Shown here in pieces: positions 42,954 to 52,139 of a DNA stretch of 64,000 nucleotides. How positions within the stretch are numbered: position 1 is the first letter of the stretch; each line of letters starts with the position of its first letter. A program made the position numbers and the translations under genes. The notes below the pieces were generated by a model, which was not told the DNA's origin, searched no databases, and was given only the letters and a program-made list of their open reading frames with translations. Origin of the DNA: Pseudogemmobacter lacusdianii (lineage in GTDB: Bacteria > Pseudomonadota > Alphaproteobacteria > Rhodobacterales > Rhodobacteraceae); NCBI RefSeq assembly GCF_030848395.1, contig NZ_JAVDBT010000011.1, positions 1-64,000 on the forward strand, written 5' to 3'.

Positions 42954-45673
42954 ACCCGGTTGAAATTGAACAGGCCATTTCGGACCTCGCCGAAGCGCCC
43001 TTCGACGCCACAGAATTCCCCTACGCCTTCCTTGAAGCCTTCGGCCGCAAGGAAACGGAAATTAAGAAGCTGCGCAAAGGCGATTCCAACAAGTCGGACC
43101 TCGGCGGCGTTCTGCAACGCAACAACATCCACATCGCGACCTGCGCGCCTGGTGAGGTGTCTCAGACCCTCGCGGCACTCAAGGCCAGCCCCGCCACGGC
43201 CAAGCACAAGGCCAAGTTCATCCTCGCAACCGATGGGCAGACCTTCGAAGCGGAAGATCTGATCGGCGGCGACACGGTGGCTTGCGCCTACCCAGATTTT
43301 CCGGACAGCTTTGGCGTTTTCCTGCCGCTCGCGGGCATCTCGACCGTCAAGCAAATCAAAGAAAGTGCCTTCGACATCAAGGCAACTGGCCGCCTGAATC
43401 GGCTCTATATGGAGTTGCTGAAGGACAACCCGGACTGGGGGAAAATCGATCGGCGGCCCGATATGAACCATTTCATGGCACGACTGATCTTCTGCTTCTT
43501 CGCCGAAGACACCGATATCTTTGCCTCATCTCGGCTGTTCACCGGCACGATCGAGCAGATGTCGAACCGTGATGGCACCAACACGCATGAGATCATCAGC
43601 GAAATCTTCCGCGCAATGAACGTGCCGCTAGCAGACCGAGCCGATGCCAATCTACCTCGGTGGGCCGATGCCTTCCCCTATGTGAACGGCGGGCTGTTCT
43701 CTGGCTCTACCGAAGTGCCGCGCTTCTCCAAGATCGCTCAACGTTATCTTAGCCATATCGGTGGGCTGGACTGGACCAAGATCAACCCCGACATCTTCGG
43801 CTCGATGATTCAGGCTGTGGCGGACGAAAGCGAACGTTCTGCCCTCGGCATGCACTACACCTCCGTTCCTAACATTCTGAAGGTGCTGAACCCACTGTTT
43901 CTCGACGACTTGAACGCGGCGCTGGAAGAGGCGGGCGACAATGCTCGCAAGCTCCTGAACTTGCGTAACCGCATCGCGAAAATTCGGGTGTTCGATCCAG
44001 CTTGTGGGTCCGGAAACTTTCTGGTCATTGCCTACAAGCAACTTCGTGCGATCGAGGCTGAGATCAACCGCCGTCGTGGCGAGGCCGATCGTAAGACAGA
44101 CATCCCCCTGACAAACTTCCGAGGCATTGAGCTCCGGGATTTTTCCGCCGAGATCGCTCGTCTGGCGCTAATCATTGCGGAATATCAGTGCGATGTGACT
44201 TATCGCGGACAGAAAGAAGCTCTGGCCGAGTTTCTGCCGCTAGACAGCCAAAACTGGATCACCTGCGGTAACGCGCTGCGGCTGGATTGGTTGTCAATCT
44301 GCCCGCCGACTGGGACCGGTGTGAAGTTCCAAGCCGAAGATCTGTTTCAAACACCACTGGATCAAGCTCAGATTGATTTTGAGAACGCAGGTGGAGAAAC
44401 CTATATTTGCGGAAACCCACCATATGTCGGTGATAAAAATCAAACTATAGACCAAAAATCAGATTTAAAGCACATTGCAGGTGGTCGTAAAGACTATAAA
44501 GCCGCAGATTATGTCACCGGGTGGATATGGAAGGCATCTGATTTCATAAAGGTTGAAGGATCTTTTGCGTTCGTCACAACGAATTCGATTTGTCAAGGTG
44601 TGCAAGTTCCAATAGTGTGGGGGGATTTGGAAAGCAAGGGTCAAGAAATATATTTTGCACACAGAAGCTTTTATTGGAAGAACAATGCAAGCAATAATGC
44701 AAACGTAATTTGTGTTATTGTGGGCGTGCGAAACAAGAGCTCTCAAAAAAAATATATCTATGATGCGGGAATAAAAAGAGAAGTTTCAAACATCAACGCA
44801 TATTTAGTTGATGGTCCGAGCCTTATAGTTTTGAAGCATCCCTCCCCAATTGCCGCGTTACCTCAAATGGTGGCAGGAAATATTCCAAGGGACCAAGCAA
44901 ATTTCATGCTTAGCCATGAGGAGCGTAATCATATTATCGCTTCCCACCCGGGAGCTGAGGCTATTATTCGGAGAATTCAAGGCTCAAGAGAATTTATAAA
45001 TGGTATTGAGAGGTACTGTTTGTGGATTCCCGATCACTTAAGTCAATTTGCATGGGAAATACCAGAGGTTGCTGAGCGTCTGAAAAGAATTGTAGAGTAT
45101 AGACGATACGGAAGTGAAAGGGGGAAACTTGGCTTGGACACACCACATCGCTTTGAAAGGACAATAGTCGCTAAAGAAAGAACTATTATTGTTCCGAGAG
45201 TTTCATCCGAACGTAGAGAATATCTTCCTGTCGGCGTCCTTGAAAAGGATATAATTGTATCCGATGCTGCGCAGGCAATTTACGATGCGCCGTTATATGT
45301 CATTTCAATAGTCGGGTCTAAGTTGCATCGTGCGTGGGTCGATGTCACTGCTGGGAGAATGAAGTCAGATTTTCGGTATTCTAGTGGAGTATGTTATAAT
45401 AGCTTCCCTATACCTAAACTTACCGAGAAAAACCGCAAAGACCTAACCCGCTGCGCCGAAGATATTCTTCTGGCGCGCGAGGCGCATTTCCCAGCCACAA
45501 TTGCTGATCTCTATGATCCTGAGAAGATGCCGGCCAACCTCCGTGCTGCCCATGATCGCAACGACGAGACACTAGAGCGCATCTACATCGGTCGCCGTTT
45601 TAAGAACGATACCGAACGACTCGAAAAGCTCTTCGATATGTATACGAAGATGACTATGAAGGTGCCCGCCTGA
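42950..45673 (+). CDS. MmeI-like class I adenine DNA methyltransferase
   Basis: The 907-residue protein has an N-terminal helical domain, SAM-binding motif I (VFDPACGSGNFLVIAYKQLR, ~residue 350) and catalytic motif IV (YICGNPPYVGDKNQ, ~residue 490), the N6-adenine type. A target-recognition region follows (~470-825). The layout resembles MmeI/YeeA-type enzymes, but I see no D...ExK nuclease in the N-terminus, so cutting must come from a partner. DNA from about 44,360 to 45,420 is strikingly AT-rich against GC-rich flanks, a sign that the recognition region was exchanged. It should mark host DNA for the cassette. Confidence 0.85.
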   Translation: MNPVEIEQAISDLAEAPFDATEFPYAFLEAFGRKETEIKKLRKGDSNKSDLGGVLQRNNIHIATCAPGEVSQTLAALKASPATAKHKAKFILATDGQTFEAEDLIGGDTVACAYPDFPDSFGVFLPLAGISTVKQIKESAFDIKATGRLNRLYMELLKDNPDWGKIDRRPDMNHFMARLIFCFFAEDTDIFASSRLFTGTIEQMSNRDGTNTHEIISEIFRAMNVPLADRADANLPRWADAFPYVNGGLFSGSTEVPRFSKIAQRYLSHIGGLDWTKINPDIFGSMIQAVADESERSALGMHYTSVPNILKVLNPLFLDDLNAALEEAGDNARKLLNLRNRIAKIRVFDPACGSGNFLVIAYKQLRAIEAEINRRRGEADRKTDIPLTNFRGIELRDFSAEIARLALIIAEYQCDVTYRGQKEALAEFLPLDSQNWITCGNALRLDWLSICPPTGTGVKFQAEDLFQTPLDQAQIDFENAGGETYICGNPPYVGDKNQTIDQKSDLKHIAGGRKDYKAADYVTGWIWKASDFIKVEGSFAFVTTNSICQGVQVPIVWGDLESKGQEIYFAHRSFYWKNNASNNANVICVIVGVRNKSSQKKYIYDAGIKREVSNINAYLVDGPSLIVLKHPSPIAALPQMVAGNIPRDQANFMLSHEERNHIIASHPGAEAIIRRIQGSREFINGIERYCLWIPDHLSQFAWEIPEVAERLKRIVEYRRYGSERGKLGLDTPHRFERTIVAKERTIIVPRVSSERREYLPVGVLEKDIIVSDAAQAIYDAPLYVISIVGSKLHRAWVDVTAGRMKSDFRYSSGVCYNSFPIPKLTEKNRKDLTRCAEDILLAREAHFPATIADLYDPEKMPANLRAAHDRNDETLERIYIGRRFKNDTERLEKLFDMYTKMTMKVPA

Positions 45674-45674
45674 A

Positions 45675-46088
45675 ATGTTTGCGCGTGTGCCATATACAGC
45701 CCTCAATGCCAGGCAGCGCGAGAACTACAATTTTCATAAGTTCGCAGCTCGCATGGCAGACTACGGGTTCAATTGCATAAGATTGACGGATGATTGGCAG
45801 GGTGCCGATTTCATCGCGATCCACATCGACGGCGAAACGTTCTTGAAGGTCCAGTTGAAAGGGCGGCTCATTATCGACAGGAAATATCTCGGCAAAAAAA
45901 TCTACGTTGCCTTTCTAAACGGCAACGACGCCTACCTTTATGATCATGATGCTTTTGTCCGACACCTTGAAGTGAATGGGCTGATCGGAGATGGCAGCGT
46001 GAGCTGGCATGTTCAGGGCTTCCGCAGCTGGCCCAGCCCTCCTTCTTGGGCCATTTCTTATTTGCAAGATTTCAGGATTTCCACATGA
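45675..46088 (+). CDS. Small PD-(D/E)XK-like nuclease candidate
   Basis: The 137-residue protein starts NARQRENYNFHKFAARMADY and contains DDWQGADFIAIHIDGETF followed by LKVQLKGRLIIDRKYLGKKI. The D-x(n)-QxK arrangement (Asp in GADFIA, then VQLKGR) is the core of PD-(D/E)XK nucleases with Gln replacing Glu, as in some restriction enzymes. It begins one base after the methylase stop and overlaps the helicase by four bases. Nuclease activity is inferred from motif and context only. Confidence 0.6.
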   Translation: MFARVPYTALNARQRENYNFHKFAARMADYGFNCIRLTDDWQGADFIAIHIDGETFLKVQLKGRLIIDRKYLGKKIYVAFLNGNDAYLYDHDAFVRHLEVNGLIGDGSVSWHVQGFRSWPSPPSWAISYLQDFRIST

Positions 46089-48127
46089 CCAAATCCATTC
46101 CTTCTGTCTCCGTTTCCTATCCAGCAAATGGAAGCTCCACCAAGTCCAACGAGCTTGGAATGCGCACTATGCAGGAGCGCGCCTATGAAAAGCGCGGCGA
46201 GCAATACCTACTGATCAAGTCGCCGCCCGCCTCTGGGAAAAGCCGGGCACTGATGTTCATCGCGCTCGACAAGCTGCACAATCAGGGCCTGAAGCAGGCG
46301 ATCATTGTCGTCCCGGAAAAGTCAATCGGATCCAGCTTTGCTAATGAGCCTCTGTCTAAGTTCGGGTTTTATTGGGACTGGACCGTGGAACCGCGCTGGA
46401 ATCTGTGCAACGCGCCGGGAGGCGACAGCGGCAAAGTCGGCGCACTTGGCAAGTTTTTAGAAGGTGACGATCGTATCCTCGTCTGCACCCATGCAACCTT
46501 CCGCTTCGCCGTAGACAAGTTTGGCATCGAAGCATTCGATGACCGCCTTATCGCCGTTGACGAGTTCCACCACGTCTCAGCCAACCCAGATAACAAGCTG
46601 GGGGCGCACCTAGGCACGCTTATCACACGCGATAAGGTGCATGTGGTTGCCATGACCGGATCGTATTTCCGAGGTGATACTGAAGCCGTGCTGTCGCCCG
46701 AAGATGAGGCGCGCTTTGAGACTGTTACCTATACCTATTATGAGCAGCTCAGCGGCTACACATGGCTGAAGACGCTCGACATCGGATATTTCTTTTACAG
46801 TGGCTCCTACGCCGACGAGCTTCTCAAAGTTTTGGATCCGAACGAGAAGACCATCCTGCACATCCCGAATGTCAACTCGCGTGAAAGCACGAAGGACAAG
46901 CATCGGGAAGTCGAGCATATCATCGACGCCTTAGGTGACTGGCAGGGTACCGATCCTGCTACGGGTTTCCAGCTGGTGAAGCGTCCCGATGGCAAAGTGC
47001 TGCGAATTGCGGACCTCGTGGATGATGATACCGCCAAGCGGGACAAGGTCTCGGCGTCACTGAAAGATCCAGCCCAAAAGAACAATCGTGACCATGTCGA
47101 CATCATCATCGCGCTTGGCATGGCGAAGGAAGGCTTCGACTGGATTTGGTGTGAACATGCGCTGACCGTGGGCTATCGCTCCAGCCTAACCGAGATCGTT
47201 CAGATCATCGGACGCGCCACACGCGACGCCAAAGGCAAAACACGTGCTCGCTTCACCAACTTGATTGCAGAACCTGACGCGTCTGAAGAGGCGGTGCGTG
47301 AGGCCGTCAACGACACATTGAAGGCTATCGCCGCCAGTCTGTTGATGGAGCAGGTGCTGACACCGAAGTTCGAGTTCAAACCAAAGATGCCTGCAAACAC
47401 TGCGCAGGATGGCTTCGACTATGGCGAAAACGGCTACGATGACAGCAAGTGCAACGTAGGATTCAATCAACAAAAGGGCATCTTCCAGATCGAGATCAAA
47501 GGGCTCATCCAGCCCAAGAGCCCAGAAGCAAATCGCATCTGTCAGAATGACCTGAACGAGGTCATCACCACCTTCTTACAGGATAAGACCGCGATCGAGC
47601 GTGGGCTTTTTGACGCCGAAATGGTGCCGGAGGAGCTGACCCAGGTGAAAATGGGGAAGATCGTTCGCGACAAGTATCCTGAGCTGGACGAAGCCGACCA
47701 GGAGGCGGTGCGTCAGCACGCCATTGCTGCGATGAACTTCACGCAACAGGCCAAGAAGACTCTTCTTGGTGATGGCACGGACGCCCCCTCAAACACAGCT
47801 TTTGTTGACGGTGTTCGCCAGTTCGCTATGAGCGTCAAAGAGCTCGATATTGACCTGATCGACCGGATCAACCCGTTCAGCGAAGCCTATGCGATCCTCG
47901 CCAAAACCATGAGCGAAGAAAGCCTCAAAGAGGTTGCCGCCGTGATCGAGGCCAAGAAGATCAAACTGTCGCCGGAAGAGGCGCGTGACCTCGTCAAGCG
48001 CGCCGTGAAGTTCAAGCAAGAACGCGGGCGGCTTCCGTCTTTGACTTCCGCTGACGCGTGGGAGAAACGCATGGCCGAAGGCGTGGCCTTCCTTGCCCGG
48101 ATGAAGCAGGAGGCGATGAATGGCTAA
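46085..48127 (+). CDS. SF2 DEAD/DEAH-type helicase
   Basis: The 680-residue protein has Walker A (LLIKSPPASGKSRALMFIAL), motif II as DEFH (LIAVDEFHHVSANPD), motif III (VVAMTGSYFRGD) and motif VI (EIVQIIGRATRDAKGKTRAR), the layout of restriction-type SF2 translocases. A helical C-terminal ~230 residues is family-specific. I start it at the ATG at 46,085 (ATGA overlap). In the cassette it would translocate on unmodified DNA and bring a nuclease to it. Confidence 0.88.
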   Translation: MTKSIPSVSVSYPANGSSTKSNELGMRTMQERAYEKRGEQYLLIKSPPASGKSRALMFIALDKLHNQGLKQAIIVVPEKSIGSSFANEPLSKFGFYWDWTVEPRWNLCNAPGGDSGKVGALGKFLEGDDRILVCTHATFRFAVDKFGIEAFDDRLIAVDEFHHVSANPDNKLGAHLGTLITRDKVHVVAMTGSYFRGDTEAVLSPEDEARFETVTYTYYEQLSGYTWLKTLDIGYFFYSGSYADELLKVLDPNEKTILHIPNVNSRESTKDKHREVEHIIDALGDWQGTDPATGFQLVKRPDGKVLRIADLVDDDTAKRDKVSASLKDPAQKNNRDHVDIIIALGMAKEGFDWIWCEHALTVGYRSSLTEIVQIIGRATRDAKGKTRARFTNLIAEPDASEEAVREAVNDTLKAIAASLLMEQVLTPKFEFKPKMPANTAQDGFDYGENGYDDSKCNVGFNQQKGIFQIEIKGLIQPKSPEANRICQNDLNEVITTFLQDKTAIERGLFDAEMVPEELTQVKMGKIVRDKYPELDEADQEAVRQHAIAAMNFTQQAKKTLLGDGTDAPSNTAFVDGVRQFAMSVKELDIDLIDRINPFSEAYAILAKTMSEESLKEVAAVIEAKKIKLSPEEARDLVKRAVKFKQERGRLPSLTSADAWEKRMAEGVAFLARMKQEAMNG

Positions 48128-49310
48128 TACATTCACGGACGAAGATGATGCCCTCTTGTCAGAGCTTGGCATCGAAATCGAGAAAAAGACGCAAGCTTTA
48201 CGGACCCCACGTGAAGAGCGGATCATCGCTGGATTCGAAGATATCCAGAAGTTCGTATCCGACCATGGACGTGTCCCGCAGCATTCAGAAGATGGAGATA
48301 TCTTCGAACGGCTTTATGCTGTTCGTTTGCAGCGCCTGCGGGAGCTGCCCGAAGCCGTCGATCTTCTCACGGGGCTGGACACTGGCGGCCTGCTAACGGG
48401 AAATAACTTCGCGCCGATCTCTGAAGATCTGGATGATGACGCACTGCTTGCGGCACTCGGTATCACGGTTGAAGCATCGCCCCTCACTCAGCTGAAGCAT
48501 GTCCGATCGAACGCAGAGAGAAAAGCTGTGGACGACATTGCCAGTCGGCAACGCTGCACGGATTTTGAGACTTTCAAGCCGCTTTTCGAAAAGGTTCAGC
48601 GTGAGCTGGATTCCGGCGAGCGTGAAACCCGCCCGTTCGAACTGAAAGCCGAAATTCAAAAAGGCCGCTTCTTCATCGTAGAAGGTCAAAAGGCATATGT
48701 CGCCGAGATGGGCGAACAGACCCTGACCGACCAAGGCCGAACTGATGCGCGCTTGCGCGTCATCTTCGACAACGGCACCGAAAGCAACATGCTGATGCGA
48801 TCGCTTCAGCGCGCCTTGAATAAGGATGAATCTGGGCGGCGGATCACCGAGTCTGTGGCGGGACCGCTCTTCGCAGACGCGCCGGAAGAGGGCGACAGCA
48901 CCACTGGCACAATCTACGTTTTGCGCAGCAAATCCGACCATCCCATGGTGGCTGAGAACCGGGAGCTGGTCCACAAAATTGGCGTCACTACCTTGGGAGT
49001 CGAAAAGCGGATTGCGGGTGCACAGCTACAGCCCACATTCCTCATGGCTCCAGTGGAAGTTGTCGCGACCTATGAGCTCTACAATATCAACCAAACTCGG
49101 CTTGAGAACCTGATCCATCGGATTTTCGGCAGTGCACAGCTCGACATCGAGATTGCCGATCGGTTCGGAAGACCCGTAATTCCGCGCGAATGGTTCCTGG
49201 TACCGCTCTTCGTGATTGATGAGGCCGTTCAGAAGATCAAGGACGGAACGATCACAAAGTTTCACTATGACCCAGAGACGGCCAGTCTCGTCCTGCGGCC
49301 AGACAAATAA
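48120..49310 (+). CDS. GIY-YIG/T5orf172-family nuclease
   Basis: The 396-residue protein has an N-terminal helical part (residues 1-150) and a GIY-YIG-type domain at ~265-370: GTIYVLRSKSDHPMVAENRE, LVHKIGVTTLGVEKRIAGAQ and NQTRLENLIHRIFGSAQLD, with the conserved Arg and Glu of the fold, then PREWFLVPL. This is the T5orf172 variant. It overlaps the helicase by eight bases and ends the operon. It is probably the second nuclease or the DNA-cutting subunit. Confidence 0.8.
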   Translation: MANTFTDEDDALLSELGIEIEKKTQALRTPREERIIAGFEDIQKFVSDHGRVPQHSEDGDIFERLYAVRLQRLRELPEAVDLLTGLDTGGLLTGNNFAPISEDLDDDALLAALGITVEASPLTQLKHVRSNAERKAVDDIASRQRCTDFETFKPLFEKVQRELDSGERETRPFELKAEIQKGRFFIVEGQKAYVAEMGEQTLTDQGRTDARLRVIFDNGTESNMLMRSLQRALNKDESGRRITESVAGPLFADAPEEGDSTTGTIYVLRSKSDHPMVAENRELVHKIGVTTLGVEKRIAGAQLQPTFLMAPVEVVATYELYNINQTRLENLIHRIFGSAQLDIEIADRFGRPVIPREWFLVPLFVIDEAVQKIKDGTITKFHYDPETASLVLRPDK

Positions 49311-49401
49311 AGCCTACAGACATCTGTCTCCCAAGGCGGCATAAATTCTGAAGTCACATCGCCGGTTTGGATTATAAAACTCGTTGACCAGCCGCTGCCC
49401 T

Positions 49402-49431
49402 CGCCCTGCCTGCTAAATCGCAGGCAGGGCG
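49402..49431. terminator. Strong hairpin after the methylase cassette
   Basis: CGCCCTGCCTGC (49,402-49,413) pairs perfectly with 49,420-49,431 around TAAATC. There is no T-run, so it may stabilise RNA ends rather than terminate alone. It lies 90 bases after the cassette. Confidence 0.5.
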
Positions 49432-49470
49432 CAACCTACAGCATGGCAGTCCGCACATAGTGCCCAAATT

Positions 49471-49500
49471 AGAAAACCCGCCGCGAACGCGACGGGCTTT
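49471..49500 (+). terminator. Probable terminator
   Basis: CCCGCCGCG (49,477-49,485) pairs with CGCGACGGG (49,488-49,496) with one mismatch, flanked by AAAA and CTTTCTG. It could terminate in either direction, between the methylase cassette and the Abi-like gene. Confidence 0.55.
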
Positions 49501-49613
49501 CTGCAGATCTTACGACGATGAGGGAAGGCAGATGCCCGCGAACCTCAAAGCCTTGCCTACTCTAGATAGGTCACTATGGTCTTCTGGTCAATATCGCTAT
49601 ACCGCAACGCCCC

Positions 49614-50276
49614 ATGCACACACGATTTTCGAACCAGTTGATTTTTGATCTTGAGGCCGTGCTGTCACCTCCACGGTTCAGCTCTTATCTGCGTGAAACC
49701 GCGGGCGATCGCCAGAGAGCGATGGATCTCTACTGCTGGAACACCGATGTGTCTGCCGCTTTCTACGTCATGCTGCAGTACTGCGAACTGTCGATCCGAA
49801 ACGGAGCAGTCGAGGCGATTGAGGCGGTTTTCGGGGGCAACTGGCATCTCAACCGCGGTTTCGTCTACACGCTCCCAGCACCAGCAAGGGGCTACAGGCC
49901 CAGAGAAGATCTGACAGATTGCGCAGCGAAGCTTCCCACAGCGGGAAAGGTCGTCGCCGAGCTGAAGTTCGCCTTTTGGCGCTTCCTGTTCTTGAAAGGC
50001 CAGCAGCCTCGGATCTGGGATCCCCACCTCGCGGCGACATTTCCGGGATATGACAAAGCACTGACGCTGTCAGAAGCCCGCGCCAGATTGTTCGATGACA
50101 TCGACGAGGTCCGGAAGCTGAGAAACCGGATCGCGCATCACGAGCCCATCTTCGCTCGAAATCTGCATGAAGATCACCAGCGCATTCGCAGGATCATAGA
50201 ATGGCGCCGTCCAGACGTGGCCGCCTGGCTGGACAGCACGCAGCAGATCACGGCTCTCCTCTCCCGTCGGCCTTGA
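49614..50276 (+). CDS. Abi-like/HEPN-domain protein
   Basis: The 220-residue helical protein matches the Abi_2-like pattern: ETAGDRQRAMDLYCWNTDVS, AFYVMLQYCELSIRNGAVEA, a WxF patch (LKFAFWRFLFLKGQQPRIWD) and DEVRKLRNRIAHHEPIFARN. The last contains RNRIAH, the Rx4H ribonuclease motif of HEPN domains. Such proteins act in abortive infection by cutting RNA. It follows the methylase cassette in the same orientation but behind its terminator. Confidence 0.7.
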   Translation: MHTRFSNQLIFDLEAVLSPPRFSSYLRETAGDRQRAMDLYCWNTDVSAAFYVMLQYCELSIRNGAVEAIEAVFGGNWHLNRGFVYTLPAPARGYRPREDLTDCAAKLPTAGKVVAELKFAFWRFLFLKGQQPRIWDPHLAATFPGYDKALTLSEARARLFDDIDEVRKLRNRIAHHEPIFARNLHEDHQRIRRIIEWRRPDVAAWLDSTQQITALLSRRP

Positions 50277-50302
50277 ACAGTTAGCGTCCTGAGCAGGCGC
50301 AA

Positions 50303-50944
50303 TCATTCCTGCTCAGCGGCGATGGGCATGTCCAGATCGACATCAGCCACCGGTTTCAGCAGTCCGGCATCCTGCAGCGCCTCGATATCCGGAAGATCGC
50401 GCAGGGTTTCCAAACCGAACTGAATGAGGAAACCCGGCGTGGTGACATAGGTGTAGGGCGCGCCTGGTTCCGGGCTGCGCGGACCTCGGGCGATCAGGGC
50501 CTGGCGGTGCAGCCGTGCGATCAGATCACGGCTGACCTCACGGCCCGTCAACCGCGCGATCGCACCACGGGTCACCGGCTGCATATAGGCAATAATGGTC
50601 AAGACGAGGGCCTCATTCGGGGTAAAATCGCGACCCTCTTCCCCCTCCTTGCGGGCGGCGCGGATCGCCGCCGCGTGTTGCGGCTTGGTGCGAAACTGCC
50701 AACCTCCCGCAATACGCGCAATCTCGTAAGGCCTACCCGCCAGTTCAGCAGAAATATCCTCGATCAGGAGATCAAGCGCACAGTCCCGGCCCACCACACG
50801 CGCCAGCACCTCCCGGCCCACAGGCTCGGAGGAGGCGAACAGCACGGCCTCGACCCGCGCCATCCACTCCCGCCAGCGCAAAGCCTGTGGCAGATCGGCG
50901 AGTTCCGCGTCCAGCGGCTCAGATGATTTAGGGGCCATGGTCAT
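50303..50944 (-). CDS. scpB: ScpB-like segregation/condensation protein
   Basis: The 213-residue protein has the ScpB tandem winged helices: MARVEAVLFASSEPVGREVL, LAGRPYEIARIAGGWQFRTK, NEALVLTIIAYMQPVTRGAI and GPRSPEPGAPYTYVTTPGFL. ScpB normally joins ScpA and SMC in condensin. No scpA or smc is nearby; instead a DUF1403 gene overlaps it. It may be a plasmid-specific partner of the host condensin or a regulator with the same fold. Confidence 0.85.
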   Translation of the reverse strand: MTMAPKSSEPLDAELADLPQALRWREWMARVEAVLFASSEPVGREVLARVVGRDCALDLLIEDISAELAGRPYEIARIAGGWQFRTKPQHAAAIRAARKEGEEGRDFTPNEALVLTIIAYMQPVTRGAIARLTGREVSRDLIARLHRQALIARGPRSPEPGAPYTYVTTPGFLIQFGLETLRDLPDIEALQDAGLLKPVADVDLDMPIAAEQE

Positions 50945-51858
50945 AACCCATACAGCCGGAACGTCGGGCGGCCGGTCAGCTCGCGCACCAGCCCGAGCGA
51001 TGTCAGCCTGCCGAGCAAGCGCCGCGCCGCACGATCACTGGCCTCCTTCCCCGCCTGTGCCGCCAGCGCATCCTCGGACTGAAGGGCGGTGATGATCGCG
51101 GCCGTGTCCTTTCCCGGCCGCCGCAGGTTTGCAGCACGCAGGGCATCGGCACGGCGGGCCAGATCGACGTGGAGATCAATAGCCGCAACCGCTGCCCTGC
51201 CCCAGGCGCGCGCGCAGGCGGCAAGCCATGCGTCTCCCTCCAGCCGAAAAGCCGAACGCGGCAGATGGGGCGCGAGCAGTGGCACAGGACGATCCTGTCC
51301 AAGCGCCCGGGCCAAAGCTGCATCCGCCAGCCAGAGGGCGAGACCGCGATAGGCCGGGCCCAGGGCAAGAACGTCCCTGGCCGCCTGAGCCGCAAAGCGC
51401 ATCGGATGGGCGCGACCAACAAACCGCGCCCCAAGGTCCTGCAAGAGCACTGATACGGGCTCAGGCGACAGATCAAAGAAGCCGGGCAGCCGCGCCGGCC
51501 ATTCCGCCGAGCGCAGGGCACGCGCCTCGCCCAAAGCACGCCAGCCGATCAGCATTCGCCCGGCCGGGCCAGGGTCATCTCCAGATTTACAAAGAGCCAG
51601 GACATCGCGTAGTTCTGCTTCCCCTTCCCGGCGACCCTCAAACCCTGAGATCGCCGCTGCAGCAGTAAGCGCCAACCGCTTGCGCCAGAGCATCCCAACG
51701 AGATCGTCAGAACGCACGAACGGATCCAAAGTGGCGAGCGCTGCCCCGGCAGAAAGCATTGCAATTTCAGGGTCATCACGACCCACGGCCTGCCGTATCC
51801 ATCGCGGCACGGCCGGTGGGATTAGGGCAGGCGGAGGAGGTTTCACGGCACGGTACAT
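50941..51858 (-). CDS. DUF1403-family protein
   Basis: A 305-residue, alanine- and arginine-rich helical protein (PEIAMLSAGAALATLDPFVR, RKRLALTAAAAISGFEGRRE, ending LTGRPTFRLYGL) that fits DUF1403. DUF1403 genes are found before scpB-like genes on alphaproteobacterial plasmids, as here with a 4-base overlap. By position it could replace ScpA as the ScpB partner, but no kleisin motif is visible. Function unknown. Confidence 0.8.
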   Translation of the reverse strand: MYRAVKPPPPALIPPAVPRWIRQAVGRDDPEIAMLSAGAALATLDPFVRSDDLVGMLWRKRLALTAAAAISGFEGRREGEAELRDVLALCKSGDDPGPAGRMLIGWRALGEARALRSAEWPARLPGFFDLSPEPVSVLLQDLGARFVGRAHPMRFAAQAARDVLALGPAYRGLALWLADAALARALGQDRPVPLLAPHLPRSAFRLEGDAWLAACARAWGRAAVAAIDLHVDLARRADALRAANLRRPGKDTAAIITALQSEDALAAQAGKEASDRAARRLLGRLTSLGLVRELTGRPTFRLYGL

Positions 51859-51938
51859 GCGGTAACGCTAGCAAGGAGCGGCGCTTTATACCAGTATATT
51901 TTAACTTATCCGCCGCACCTGTCTTCTCTCTATAATGT

Positions 51939-51955
51939 CCAATAAGGTTGCATTA
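51939..51955 (+). promoter_or_regulatory. CAATAAGGTTGCATT motif
   Basis: TATAATGTCCAATAAGGTTGCATTA spans a -10-like TATAAT and a copy of the CAATAANGTTGCATT motif. It lies between the DUF1403/scpB operon (80 bases upstream of its start) and the recombinase at 52,140. Confidence 0.35.
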
Positions 51956-52139
51956 TCGGACTAATTGTTCTTCTATCCAGAGATGCGCTCCAGAACGCTA
52001 AAAATGACCCGGAACCCTGCCCGAGACGCGCCAGAAAGGCCGTGCGGAGCGCGTGCATCTGTCTGGGGTCCTGCGGCGGCTACGTCCGCATCTCGCAACA
52101 GAGCCCCCGCGCCAGTGCCTGCCGCCCAAGGAGATCGCC

